From assembly GCF_001540865.1 (NCBI RefSeq), contig NC_033633.1:7905691-7969690 (forward strand): a stretch of DNA of 64,000 nucleotides, given 5' to 3'. Under the pieces are notes generated by a model. It saw only the letters and a program-made list of their open reading frames with translations. It had not been told where the DNA came from and did no database searches. The position numbers and the translations under genes were made by a program. The stretch comes from Ananas comosus (taxonomy: Eukaryota; Streptophyta; Magnoliopsida; Poales; Bromeliaceae). This document shows, piece after piece, positions 44,541 through 57,059 of the stretch (its first letter is position 1; every line of letters starts with the position of its first letter).

Positions 44541-46496
44541 TTGACGACTGCCCCGATCCTAACCTTGCCAATTGCTGGAGTAGGGTATGTGATTTATAGT
44601 GATGCTTCCTTTAATAGATTGGGTTGTGTCTTGATGCAGGACGGAAAAGTGATCGCGTATGCTTCTCGCCAGTTAAAGGAGTATGAAAGGAATTACCCTC
44701 CTCACGACTTGGAGTTCGCGGCCATAGTCTTTGCATTGAAGCTATGGCGCCATTATCTTTATGGCGAGCGGTGTGAAGTATATACGGATCACAAGAGCTT
44801 AGAGTATTTATTCACTCAGAAGGAGTTGAACTTGAGGCAGCGCAGATGGTTGGAGCTACTCAAGGATTATGATTTGACTATTCTTTACCACCCGGGCAAG
44901 GCTAACGTGGTGGCAGATGCGCTAAGTAGGAAATCGACGGAAAACTTAGCGATGCTTGTGGTTACTCAACCGCCTTTGATCGAGCAGATGAAGCGGTTGG
45001 GATTGGAGGTGGTGGCTCCTGATACACCTTTGAGGTTGATGGCTTTGGTGGTGCAACCTACCCTTTTGGATAGAATCAAGGAAAAGCAAGCTCACGATGT
45101 GGAGTTGCAAAGACTTAAAGCTAAGATGGATGATGGTTGCACCAGTGACTTTACTGTGGACGGTGTGGGGTTGATGCGTTTCCGCGGACGGTTGTGTGTA
45201 CCGGCGGATTTGGGTATTAAAGAGGACATTCTTCAAGAAACACACCGTGCACCCTATGTGATTTATCCGGGAGGCACCAAAATGTACAAGGACTTGAAGT
45301 TGCTATATTGGTGGCCCGGGATGAAAAAGAATGTTGGTGAGTTTGTTGCTAGATGTCTAACTTGCCAACAGGTGAAAGCTGAGCATCGAGTCCCCGCGGA
45401 AAAATTGCAGAGCTTACTGATTCCAGTGTGGAAGTGGGAGAAGATCACCATGGACTTCGTGATGGGATTTCCTCACTCACAGGCCGGGCATGATGCTATT
45501 TGGGTGATTGTGGATAGGTTGATGAAATCGGCTCATTTTATACCTATTCACACTATTTGGACTCGTGAGAGACTCGCACAGGTATATCTTGATGAGATTG
45601 TGCGATTGCACGGGGTACCTACTTCTATAGTTTCGGATCGAGATCCCCGTTTTGTATCTCATTTTTGGAGGAGTTTGCAGGATGCCTTGGGCACGCGCTT
45701 CGATTTTAGTACAGCTTTTCACCCTCAGAGTGACGGGCAGTCAGAGCGCACTATATAGATTCTTGAGGATATGCTTCGAGCCTGTGTGATCGACTTCCAG
45801 GAAGGATGGTCGCAGCATCTACCGATGGCGGAGTTTGCTTATAACAATAGTTATCAAGCAAGCATCAAGATGGCACCCTTCGAGGCACTTTATGGATGAA
45901 AGTGTAGATCGCCACTTCATTGGAATGAAGTTGACGAGAAATTGGCTTTAGGCCCCGATGTGCTCCAGGAAGCAGAGAAAATGTTCGTATTGCTCGGAAG
46001 CGACTGTTGACAGCCCATAGTAGGCAAAAGAGTTATGCTGACAAGCGTCGACGAGATTTGGAGTTTCAGATTGGAGATCATGTCTTTTTGAAAGTCTCGC
46101 CGACCAAAGGGATTAGAAGATTTGGTATCCGGGGTAAGTTGAGCCCCCGGTACATCGGACCGTGTGAGGTTTTGGAGCGTGTAGGCCCGGTAGCGTATCG
46201 ACTTGCTCTACCACCGAACCTATCGGGTGTACACAATGTATCTCATGTATCGGTGATTCGAAAATACATCCATGATCCGGCTCATGTGTTGGATGCTATA
46301 CCAGTGGAGCTGAGGGATGACTTGAGTTTTGAAGAGTAGCCTTTGAGGTTTTGGCTCGCGAGGTGAAGAGGCTGCAGAACCGTGAGATTCCGTATGCGAA
46401 GGTGCTTTGGAGCAATCACGATGAACGCGAGGCCACTTGGGAGTTGGAGAGCGCACTGCAGGAGCGCTACCCCCATCTTTTTCATATGGAGGCTTG
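44541..46496 (+). pseudogene. Element 2 RNase H, integrase and chromodomain
   Basis: RNase [47 protein letters not shown]. Integrase zinc finger: [11 protein letters not shown] (the second His is Tyr), [14 protein letters not shown]. Catalytic blocks: [20 protein letters not shown] and SERTI, followed by TAG (45756-45758) for Gln. TGA at 45897-45899 stands at an Arg position (YG*KCRSP). A small indel near 45978 shifts the frame to 46007-46339 with the GP(C/F) motif KLSPRYIGPCEVL. TAG at 46337-46339 and a further shift precede the chromodomain REVKRLQNREIPYAKVLW, which ends at 46496. Confidence 0.88.
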
Positions 46497-46536
46497 AGGT
46501 ACTTTGCTTTTTGAGTTTCGCGAACGAAACTCCTTC

Positions 46537-46550
46537 TTAGGAGGGGTGAA
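46537..46550 (+). promoter_or_regulatory. Polypurine tract of element 2
   Basis: TTAGGAGGGGTGAA lies directly before the 3' LTR start TGTAACGCACTGG. Confidence 0.78.
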
Positions 46551-46747
46551 TGTAACGCACTGGACCTTTACAAATTGCGAGGTTCAAGTGTTTGATCTGT
46601 GTTCTGAGCCTTTCCACAGTTTTTGGAGGGTCGTTGATAGTGTTCCGACCCATGGCTCGCATCCCGAGAATTGAGGTTTTAAACTTGGTAACAAAATCCA
46701 GAAAATTGGATTAAGTGGTCTGCTCTCGGGTTGCCTCTGTAGGATTG

Positions 46748-46917
46748 TGTACCGGTACAACCATCAGATGGTTATACCGGAACACATTGTGTACCGGTAC
46801 ATCCCTAATGGTTGTACCGGTACAGATGTGGATTATAGCCAACCCGAGGCTCGGGTTCGCTGTCTCGCAGGATTTGTACCGGTACACTTTTCCGTGTACC
46901 GATACAATTTGGCACAC
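46748..46917 (+). promoter_or_regulatory. TACCGGTA palindrome array in U3 of element 2
   Basis: Six positions, four with the perfect palindrome TGTACCGGTACA and two degraded (TATACCGGAACA, TGTACCGATACA). The array ends just before CTGCGAAAACTGC, which also borders the family B arrays. Confidence 0.6.
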
Positions 46918-46979
46918 TGCGAAAACTGCAGCTTTGAGGGGTTTATTTGCTTTTGTAGCAACTCTATAGACACCCCACG

Positions 46980-47679
46980 TGTAGGATACCGGATTTGTTT
47001 TAATAAAAAGTGAATATAAATAGAAATAGTCTGAGATACTATTTTTATTGGATTTAGACAAGTAAATTATACGTCAGGATTGACTTGTGCGGAAATCGGA
47101 GTGAAAATAGAAGATTGAGAATTTTTTGTGAGAGACGGGGCTGATATTTTAGCAGAAAATGCACAGTGTCAGAAAATTTCGAAAATTTGGGAATATGTTA
47201 GGATTATTTTTATGAGGCTAGATTTAAAGTTTCATGCCATTCTGACACTCGGAAGGTGGAAAATTAAATCCAACAGTTATTTGATAAAGATTACAGTTTG
47301 GTACAGCTTTCGGTGACCAAACGGGGTCGAAACTGAAAGATTAAAATTTCTTTCGTTAAGTAAGGTTAAACTGATCATGACTGCCAAATTTGAGCTCAAT
47401 CGGACGTTCAGAAGGGCGGACGAAAAATATCTGTACCTGAGCTACAATCTGATGTGAATAGTGTTTTGGGAGTATANCTTTACATTTTACTTTAGTAGTC
47501 TAGCTTCTGTGGTTTCTACTGGTTGATAGAACCTAGCTGTATAATTGCTCTGATATCTCTAGATATTCTCTATTTATTGTTCTTTAATTCGTTATCGTTG
47601 TAGACGCCTTATATGTGCAGGCATATGGCGGGTCTGGGCACGCACCGGGCGGGCCTACGCCGGGTCCCGGGGCGTGACC
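46980..47679 (+). mobile_element. Solo LTR with a D-type start, inside the 3' LTR of element 2; contains a gap
   Basis: It starts TGTAGGATACCGG and ends GGGGCGTGACC (final A changed). CCACG flanks it on both sides (46975-46979, 47680-47684). The first half matches the start of the LTR at 51368 (phrases such as CTATTTTTATTGGATTTA). After the n at 47477 it matches the U5 end of family G LTRs. At 700 bp it is far shorter than its relatives, so the middle is probably missing at the n. Confidence 0.75.
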
Positions 47680-49748
47680 CCACGCCCCTTAGGTTCTCCC
47701 CTGAGCTGAGAACACTAGAGAGGAAGGTAAGGGAGCCCTCCATCCTTTCTCTTTGTTTTTCTTTGATTTTGTTGGGATTTTTGAAGTATAATTACTTCAT
47801 TTTGCTCTTTTTTGCTCCTTGGTGGCATTTTCACCATTGTTGAAGGCTTGAGGCTTGGAGTTGAGCTTGTTGGAGGAGAGATCTTCAACTTTAGTTGATT
47901 TAGAGCTGTGATTGAAGTTTCTAAGAGGTAAGCAACTTGTTCTTTCCTCTAAATTTCTTGTTTTGATTGTGGATTTGGGATGAAACCCTAGAATGGAAAC
48001 TTAGGGTTTATTTTGGGCATTTTGGATTTAGGGCTTTTGGAGTTTGATCTCTTGGATTAGAACCTTCCTCTAGGTTGGATTGGAAGGGTTCTAGCTCTCT
48101 TTTGGAGCTTGTGAAGGATTTTTACTCTCTAGGTGAGCTTTTAGCCCTTTTGCCTTAGATGCTTAATGATTGATCATAGGGTTGTTCGTAACGTTTGGGT
48201 ATCTCTTCTCTTATGACCTTTAGGATACTAAGAGAATTGTGGACAACACTGTTCGGTGAAAAGAAGGAGTTATAGCGAAGCTTCGGTGGGTTTGACCTCG
48301 CCAAAAATGAGAAAATATCATTTTTGATGATTTGAGTATCGTAAAATGGAAAATCATATATTTTCATGTTAGATGCATTATTCATGAATTTTAGAATGCT
48401 TGAAATGATTATGTTATATACAATGCATTTTCAGACCTCTATATAGTAGAGAGCTTGCATTAGAGACTTATGTACGGGTTTAGCATTCTAATTCGGACTT
48501 GGAATCATGCTTCATATAGTAGACATGATAAATGTATTATGTCTTGGACACAAACCTTGTTTGGAATTATGAGAATATATTAGGCCATAAAGAGGCTTGA
48601 GACTTGGAAATCATGTAAATTAGTGAGCTAATGTCATAAAGCGACATTGAGCTTAGGTTATATATGAACCTTGTAATAATGCCATAAAGAGGCATGGGAA
48701 TTGGAACATGCTTAGATATAGCAATAGCAATGTTATAGTGTCATAAAGAGGCACTAGACTTAGTGAAAGTTGGAACTTCACCTTGTGACATAGAACTAGA
48801 CCGATGGGTTACTAGTGATGGTTTTCATGTTAGAGACATGATGATTGGGTACTTGAGACGATGACTATGCTTGCTTGCCATTTGTGCTTATTTGCACAAT
48901 CTTGTGAGGGTCGCTCCCTACAAGCCGGCACTCACTTGTGTAGGTCCTTAAACAAAATTGAGCAATGATGACATTAAACCGGGATATGACAATCACTACT
49001 AGATAGGCTTAGTAGTGGGATGACTTGGACATGCTTTTAGCATACTATTGGACATTTGGGTGGATAGAATATTGGATAGCATTATTTGTTGCATCTTAGC
49101 ACACTTGCTTGTCATGTTGGGATAGACTAGTCATGCTTTTCACATACATGTTCATAAGAGAATAAATGTACAACTTATTGTTATCATGTTACTCATGGCA
49201 TAGTAATTTAGCATACAATGCATACTTTCATATTAGCAGTTTATCTTGCTACTTATCTCTTTTACCTGACTCTTTTGGGCCTAATGGTGCATTTTGGTTA
49301 AGCTCAGTAATTGTCCACTGAGAACTATAAATTATAGTTCTCACGCCCCCTGCTTCTTGTTTCCTTTTCAGAGCCTTCCACACCGGGCGAAGCTAGGGAT
49401 CGCGGAAAGGGCATCGCCTCGAGCTAGCCCTTTGCCGAGGGACGTATCGATAGGTGGTCTACCTCTCATTGATTTTATTTTGGAGAGGTTGAGAGTTGTA
49501 CCATGTACAGAGACACCCATTTTGTATTTGAGACAGTTGATGTATTTACCTTATGTTTTACTATCAGTGGATCAGTTTCCTTTTTCTATACTTGTTGTTA
49601 TTTTAGCTGCTAGTTGCTCTGATATCTATAGTGGTCTTACTTTTCCTTGCTTTCATATCTCTATTATTGTAGACGCCTTTTATGTGCAGGCATATGGCGG
49701 GTCTGGGCACGCACCGGCCGGGCCTACGCTGGGTCCCAAGGCGTGACA

Positions 49749-49896
49749 ACACTCCACTTTGGCATGGAAGTGACCTAATCGCTTTGGTGGAGCACAACCC
49801 ATCTCGTAACGCTCTCCGATTGCTTATCGACACTTGCAATCGGCCTCCCGCGGCTCACGCTATCCGGTTCGGCTCGAACCCGCACTCGACCACCGA
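49749..49896 (-). repeat. Outer LTR, middle fragment
   Basis: This 148-bp piece matches the reverse complement of about 52490-52620 in the + strand D/E LTR (for example CGATTGCAAGTGTCGA inverted). It is the outer LTR resuming after element 2. ACACT at 49749-49753 is the right target duplication of element 2. Confidence 0.7.
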
Positions 49897-51367
49897 TGTC
49901 ACGCCCCGCGGCCCGCCTATTTAGTCAGATCAGGGCACGTCGACCAGACGGACAGCACCTCCCCTGTCCGCCCAAGGCTATAACGACAAGATCATGTACG
50001 AGAATTGCCCAGGAAAATTCAAAACGACATACATGATCAATACGAAGCACCACAAGTGCTATACAATTAAGAGCAAGAATCACAAGTATCATACAAGTGA
50101 AATAAAGAGAGATACATCTAGCTATTACACCACATTTAATCTTTACATATTGATTTACATTTTCATCTTCCAAAATGAATACATATTCTTCTCATAATAC
50201 AAAATGGCTCTCCAACATAGTAACTCCCAAATACATCACTAGCAACCTCACCATCAAAGTACATAAGTCGCTCGAACCATAACACATAACCTCTCAAAAT
50301 GGTGCCCGACTCTAATGCATATAGGAGGTAACTAGCTAGCTAGGGTGCTATGCCCTTACCACGGTCCTCTGCCAATGCTCTCTCCCTAGGCCCTGCAACA
50401 AAGTGGGGTGAGAACTATATAAATATAGTTCCCAGTGGGTTCGGCCGCCGACTCCGCCGATCTTCCCACTAGGTTCAATGTCACGCCCCGGGACCCGGCA
50501 CAAGCCCGCCCGGTGCGTGCCCAGACCCGCCATATGCCTGCACATATAATGCGTCTACAACAATAGCGAATAAATGAACAAGAAACCGAGAGTATCTAGA
50601 GATGTCAGAGCAGTATACAGCTAGGTTCTACCAACAAATAGAGTCAACAGAAACAAAACCACTACAGTAAGAAGTAAACTTAATACAACATAAATCTCAA
50701 GATACAAGTATGGGGTTGTCTCTACGAAATGGTGCAAGTCTCTCTCAACCTCTCCAAAACAAAACTCAAAAGAGAGGTGGACCACCTATCGCTGAACCCC
50801 TCGCAAGCTAACTCGAGGCGATACCTTTCCCACGATCCCGAGCCTCTTCCGGAGTGGAAGGCTCTGAAAGAAATCGTAAAACATAGGGCGTGAGAACTAT
50901 AATTTATATTTCCCAGTGGGCAATTACTGACCTGAGCAAAATGCACCACTAGGCCCAAAACCTAAGCAGATATGGATAATAATAACTGCGGAAAAGAAGG
51001 CATATAATAAATGCTATACTACTATGCCACAAATATACATGATATGAACATGGAGTACATCTACTCTATCATGATCCAATATGCCAAAACATGTCTAGTA
51101 TGCTCTATCACGGTACCCAAGTATACTAAAATGCAATAAGCAATACTACTAAGTATACTACATGTCCAAGTATCCAATACATATCTAGTATGCACTATCA
51201 TAGCGACCAAGTATACTATATGTCCCAATATTCATTGAATCCAACTACGATTTACTATCAAGTAGTGATTATTATATAAACGACTCCATGTCGATTTTCA
51301 TTTCCAATTAAGGACCTACACAAGGTAGTTCAGCTTATGCCGCCTAGCTGCCGGTGGTAGTACCAAC

Positions 51368-54300
51368 TGTAACATACCAGATTTTGGTATAAAGATAAGA
51401 ATAAATAAAAATAGTATGAGAAACTATTTTTATTGGATTTATAGAAGTAAAACATAAGTCAGAATGACTTGTACTGAAATCGAAATGAAAACAGAAGATC
51501 TAGAATTTTCTGTTGGAAACGGGACAGATAGATTAGCAGAAAATGCACAGTCTCAGAAAATTATGAAAATTGGAGGATAAGTCAGAAATATTTTTATTAG
51601 GCTAGATTTAAAGTTTCATATTTTTCTGACACCCGTAGAGTGAGAAATAAAATCCGACAGCTATCTAATAAAGATTACAGTTCGGTACAGTTTTCGATGA
51701 CCAAATGGGGTCGAAACTGAAAACTTAAAATATATTCTTGTTCAGTACGTAAAACCGAGCATGACTGTCAAGTTTGAGCTCAAACGGACATTCAGGGAGC
51801 TCCGACGAAAGTTATCAGATTTCAAACTGTCTGGAGTGAATAGTGTTTGAGGGGTATTATAAAGAAGCTGATGCTTCTTCTTCTCCTTCGGCCGCACACC
51901 ACACACGCACACGACACACACACACACACATGCAAGGAAAGGGAAAGAGAGAAAGCTCCTTTTCTCTCTCTAGATCTCCCCCAAAATTGAAGGTTTTGGT
52001 GGAGAGGCAAACTTGGAAGTTGATCTTCATCTTCTTTATCTTCCTCCTCTCCATTAGAGCAAGCTTTGAAGGTAAGCTTCAAACCCTTTAATGGCATTTC
52101 TCTCTAGTTTGGTTTTTAAGCTCTAAGAATGGATTTAGAGGTATTCTAGCATGCTAATTAGAGGTTTGATGCTTGAGACCAAGGCTCTAATGGTGGATTT
52201 TTACCTAGTTGTAATCTAGGGCTCAAAAATGTTAGTTTTGTAAATATGAGGGTTTGATCTAATTTGACCCTCCGTAAACCTAATTGCTAGGTAAACGAAC
52301 GCGTTGGCGAAGTCGGTTCGGCGATTCGTCGAGCCGTTGTAAAGTTATTAAAGAAACGGACGTTTAGGCTTCGTTTCCGCCTGGAGGGCCGAGGCGACAT
52401 CGCAATGTCATGAAAACGGATTTGAAGCATCGTGGCACATAACCGAAGACCTTTAATTTTCGGATCGTGAATTGGAGGCCGTTTGGGTGGTCGCGCGAGA
52501 GATCGGGCCAAACCGGGTGCCGGGTGCCGCAGGCGGCCGATTGCAAGTGTCGACAGGCAATCGGAATGCGAAATGAGGTGGGTTGTGCTTACTGAAGCGA
52601 CTAGGTCGCCCTTTATGTCTAGGAAATGAGATTTCATATTGATGCATGTTGACATATAATGTGAAATGCTAGAGGAATGCATTTGACACAATGTAAGAAT
52701 GTGAAAAGAATGCATGTTAACATATTATAGAAATGCTAGATAAATGCATGTGATTAATGCTTTGAATGCATAAGATAAAGGGCATATGAATGTTAACATT
52801 ATAAGAACATGATAAAAGGAATGCATGATGACTTAGTGTAAATAGTGCTAGATGAATGCATTGATTAATGCTAAAGTATACATGAAAAGCACGCATGTGG
52901 ATAATGCTAAGTAATGGTATGATAAGCATGCATGTGGATAATGCTAAGTAATGGTATGATAAGCATGATGTAGAAATAATAAATGCAAGCACGTAGTTAA
53001 TGCTAAGAAAATAGATGATGACATGATAAAAATGCTAAGTTCATATATGATAAGCATGTTTTAGGGATGCTAAAATAAGAATGCTAAGTAAAGGACTTAT
53101 CATGTGATGCTAGTAGTATAATGTGCATATGGACAATCTATATACATTAGATCGAGTGGCATTATACCTAGTGTTAAAGAACATAGGTTGAACATGAATG
53201 ATATGAACCTAGTGTTAGTAAATCAAGGTCGGACATGAAGGACATATGAATCTAGTGTGAATATACATAGGTTGGACATCAAGTGGCATTGAACCTAGTG
53301 TTAAAGAAAGTAGTTAAACAAGGTTTAACCCAAAGTGACATTGTGGCTTGGTATTAGCGGTATATGCATGATTAGGTAAAAACCTATCATTGACATTGAG
53401 GCAGAGAGATATGGAACAGGTTGGCTATACCTCCTCAAATTGAGGATGGGATCGTACTCACATGTATCGGTTCCGGCTTGTGTGAGGTCGCCCCTCTACA
53501 GGCGGCGTACTCCGGAGTATAGACACCACGGGTGAGAGTGCCCGGCGAAGATCCCTCGGGTGACAGTGCCTTGTGCCTTCCTCGGTAGACGTGATGGATC
53601 TCTCGTGGCATTTCCTAATGCTAATCCCGGTAGATGGGACATGTGAGATGTGAGCTTGGGGGGAACTTAATGAACCCCGGAAAGATTGGGTAAGGGCCAA
53701 AGTGAATGTGTGAAAGTATGCATTATGAGCCTGGATGTATGCGGTATTCCGCAGATGATTGACTCGAGACCGAGTCAGGTGGTTAGCTTTGCTAAGGTAG
53801 AGAAAAACCTTAGGAGCAAATAACCAACGATGTAAAGTGACAAGATGTATAAATTATGAAAAAGCTATGGATAGCATGATAGAAAGTTAAATCATTTATT
53901 CTACTTGTATAGTTGCATGATTCGCATATAGCATGGCATTATTGCATTCGTGAGACAAAGCATGGTTTTATTAGTTGCATAATCAAGATATGTATCTATC
54001 TCTTTATTGAACAACCTGTTGTTGCCTCTTTTGGACCTATTGGTCGAGCTCTTCCCTTGGGTGGCCGTACCCACTGGGAACCATGGAATTGGTTATCACC
54101 CCACGTGGTTTTGGGGTGTTACAGGTTCACACGTGAGCGGCGCGGCGGCGCGAGGCGAGGGCGTAGCTCCATAGTTAGCGCCCTACCACTGAGACTAGAG
54201 ATAGCGGTACCCTGAGTCGGTTACTTAGGGATGTAAGAAAAAGAAAAGAATCAAGTTTTATTAATATTGTTAAAGCTAGATTGTATTCGGAAGTTAAATT

Positions 54301-54558
54301 ATAATATGTAATTGTGATGTAAAATGAATCTAATGTGAATGCTTGTAATAACATAGGATGTGTTATGTTGTTTGATACCTTCCATTATGCAATCTTGATT
54401 GAAATGTGTTCCTGGTTGGAACCATCGTACATTGTATTGATTGCTATGCCTTGAACGTACAGGGGAGACTCTGTCCGCGGTACAGGAGAAACCCTGTCCG
54501 TTCGGCGATCTGTTGGCGTGCCCGAAACCGACCAAATAGGCGGGTTTGGGGCGTGACA
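51368..54558 (+). mobile_element. Solo LTR, family D/E, + strand
   Basis: It starts TGTAACATACCAGATTTTGG and ends GGGGCGTGACA, flanked by CCAAC on both sides (51363-51367, 54559-54563). It is a complete copy (3191 bp), the best reference for the outer LTR. It has no ACCGGT array. GGTATTATAAAGAAG at about 51852 may be its TATA box, followed by a (CA)n run near 51900-51930. A 37-bp exact tandem duplication lies at about 52894-52967, in a long region with ATGCTA-type repeats (52650-53100). No gene is present and no primer site follows. Confidence 0.92.
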
Positions 54559-55759
54559 CCAACATTCCCCCTCGAGGAACGGGACTGTCCTACACGACCC
54601 TACAGGCGCCTCGCCGCCTAGCTGCCCGTGGTAGCACATCATCCCAAGTTGGAATAAGGCTGTCCCACGCGACCCTACAGGCGTCTCAATCCCGCACGCG
54701 CGAACTGCGTCGCAAAAAGGCCAACTCCGGAGTGCCGGCTTGTAGGGAGCGACCCTCACAAGCATGTGCGAATGAGCACAAATGGCAAGCAAGCAAAGCC
54801 ATCGTCTCAACGATCCGGTCATCATGGCTTTACCATGGAAATGATCGCTAGCAACTCATAGGTCTAGTCCAATGTCCCAAGTGAAGGTTTAACCATTCAT
54901 TCTGTCCAATGCCCCTTTCTGGCATTATATCATACTATTCCAAAATCTTGTTCCAACGCTAATGCCACTTTATGACATTAGGTTTACAAAGTCCACACAT
55001 ATTCCAAGCCTAATGCCCCTTTATGATATTAGCTTGCTAAGTCAATATCTAGACCAAGCCTAATGCCCCTTTATGACATTAGCTTGCTAAGTCCATATCT
55101 AGTCCAAGCCTAATGCCCCTTTATAGCTTACTATACCAATTTTAAGTCGAATGTCTCTTTATGACATTAGCTTACTATATCAAGCATGAGTCTAAGTCCA
55201 AGAATGCAATGCACTTGTCATTTTCACTATATGAAACATGATCCAAATTCACACATAGAAGTGCTATCCATAGGCCCAAGCCCAATATGCAAACTCTCTA
55301 CTACATTGAGGTCCAAAAATATATTATACATAACATGTGCATTTTAAGCATTCTAAAATTCACAAATAATCTATCTTGCATGAATATGCATGTATCTTCA
55401 TTTTACGATAAGTAAAAACCATTATAGGGATGATTTATCCCATTTTGGTGAGGCCAAACCCACCAAGTCTCCTCGAAACCCTTCGTTTGCGTCGATGAAG
55501 GTGCCCACAAGCCTCCTAGCTCCCTAAAGGTTAAACTATGAGTGTTACACGAACGTTACGAACAACGAATAGGTTAAACATTAACCAACTCAACGAAAGG
55601 GCCAAAACTCACCTATAGAGTAGAAATCCCCTCACAAGCTCCAAATGGGAGCTAGAACCCTTCCAATCCTACTTAGATGAAGGCTCTAATCCAAAAAATC
55701 AAGCTTCAAAAGCCCTAAATCCAAAACCCCCAAATAAACCCTAAGTTTTCCATTTCTAN

Positions 55760-56250
55760 GCTTCCCGGTCTATCAAATAAATTTGGAAGCAATTAATTTC
55801 CAATTCGACATCAATTTGATCCTTTTCAACCAAGTTGATTAAAATTTCAGTTTTCGAGTCAAAATGACAATTGGATTTCTTTAGCCATTCCAATTCCATT
55901 TTTTATCTATTCTCACACTTCCAAAATATCTCATTTGCTGTTCTCAAACCTCTAATTAAATTTAGAATTTTCTAATTTCCATTTTAACATTATTGTGATC
56001 ACTTTGATCACAATTAGCTCGAGAGAGATTTTCGATACATTACAAAAATACCCCGCAACTTCATAATTTTAGAAGTTCTGTCACGCCCCGGGACCGGCGG
56101 AGGCCCTCCCGGTAGCGTGCCTAGACCCGCCATATGTCTACACATATAAGGCGTCTACAATAAAAGCGGAGGTAAAAACAAGAAATAGTACAAATAGAGC
56201 AGTAACAACTAGTGATATCAGAGCGAGCAAGGTTCTATCATCTAAGCAAG
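55760..56250. other. 490-bp contig bounded by n bases, probably misplaced
   Basis: It holds the last 285 bases of a minus-strand LTR (ending CGATACATTACA at 56044), a 34-base piece of E', and the first 172 bases of a family B LTR (TGTCACGCCCCGGGACC at 56079). AGTTC before 56079 (56074-56078) pairs with AGTTC after the family B end at 62358 (62359-62363). The LTR interrupted at 55758 resumes at 56252, not here. Both facts place this piece between 62128 and 62130. Confidence 0.7.
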
Positions 56251-57059
56251 NCTAACCTCGAGAGAAGCTCCAAACAAGGCTTGGGATGAGCTAGGGTTGA
56301 AGACCTCTCCTCCAACTAGCTCCAAAACCAAGCTCCAAGCTCCTTCCATGGTGGAATTCACACCAAGAAGCAAAAAGAGGGAATAAATCATCAAAAATCC
56401 CAACAAAAGAAGGAAAATCAAAGAGAAGTCTTAGATGGCCTCCCTACCTTCTCCTCCTCTAGTCTCAAGCTCAGGGAACTCCAAAGGGGCGTGGGGTGCT
56501 TTATAGATAAGCAACAATTGCAAAAACACTCTCCTAGAACAAGCAGTCTGCGGACTGCATTGTGTACCGGTACACGGGAAAGTGTACCGGTACAAAACCC
56601 TGTACGCGCAAACCCGAGGCTCGGGTTCGCAGAAAATAGCCAAGTGTACCGGTACACTTCCGATGGTGTACCGGTACAACCACTTGTTCCGGTACAACTT
56701 CAATGTTGTACCGGTACACAGCCCTGCTGAGGCAACCTGAGAGGAGCCTAAGTTCTCCACTTCGGCGACCTTAGCGCTACTATAAATACCACAATTCTCG
56801 GGATACGAGCCATAGGTGGGAACACTGTCAACGACCCTCCAGAATATCTGAAAAAACTCAGATCACAGATCAAACACTCGAACCTTGCAATTTGCAAAGG
56901 TCCAGTGTGCTACATCCAAGCAGGCACGAGAAGATAGATAAATAGATAGATATGAAATTGAAGTGCAACATAGTAAAGTAATCTGCAACAATCTACTATA
57001 CCTTCAATAATCAAGGATATGAGGTACAACATAGTATATGATCTATGTCTCAATAATCC

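Larger units (their letters stand above)
27056..49748 (+). mobile_element. Element 2: Ty3/gypsy chromovirus, + strand, split by element 3
   Basis: The internal part lies at 28723-29283 and 41969-46550; element 3 (29284-41968) interrupts gag with TCGTC duplicated. The 5' LTR lacks its first 1.6 kb or so (27056-28722 corresponds to about 48215-49748 of the 3' LTR). The 3' LTR spans 46551-49748 and itself contains a 700-bp LTR. Right flank ACACT (49749-49753); its left partner was lost with the start of the 5' LTR. Coding parts show the same order as element 1 but with several frameshifts and five stops. Confidence 0.88.
46551..49748 (+). repeat. 3' LTR of element 2 (family G), split by a small LTR
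   Basis: It starts TGTAACGCACTGGACC and ends GGCGTGACA. Without the insertion at 46980-47679 and one CCACG it is about 2.49 kb, close to the 2514 bp of the complete copy at 29586-32099. U3 holds six TACCGGTA-type palindromes (46748-46917) just upstream of CTATAGA, a possible TATA box. The remainder, 47685-49740, has no gene; it contains repeated CATAAAGAGGCA phrases. Confidence 0.92.
50479..56914 (-). mobile_element. Solo LTR, family G, minus, inside E'
   Basis: Left end TGTCACGCCCCGGGACCC at 50479, right end CAGTGTGCTACA at 56914. Flanks TTCAA (50474-50478) and TCCAA (56915-56919) match at four of five bases. Its own parts are 50479-51367, 54564-55758 and 56252-56914; the last has six TACCGGTA-type palindromes (56573-56719). 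It is interrupted by the + strand LTR 51368-54558 and, in this assembly, by a foreign 490-bp piece (55760-56250). Confidence 0.78.

Noticed and set aside
51742..52097. Cys/Val-rich ORF (VCVVCVCGV) as a small secreted protein
   Set aside because: It is the reverse reading of a (CA)n microsatellite in an LTR.
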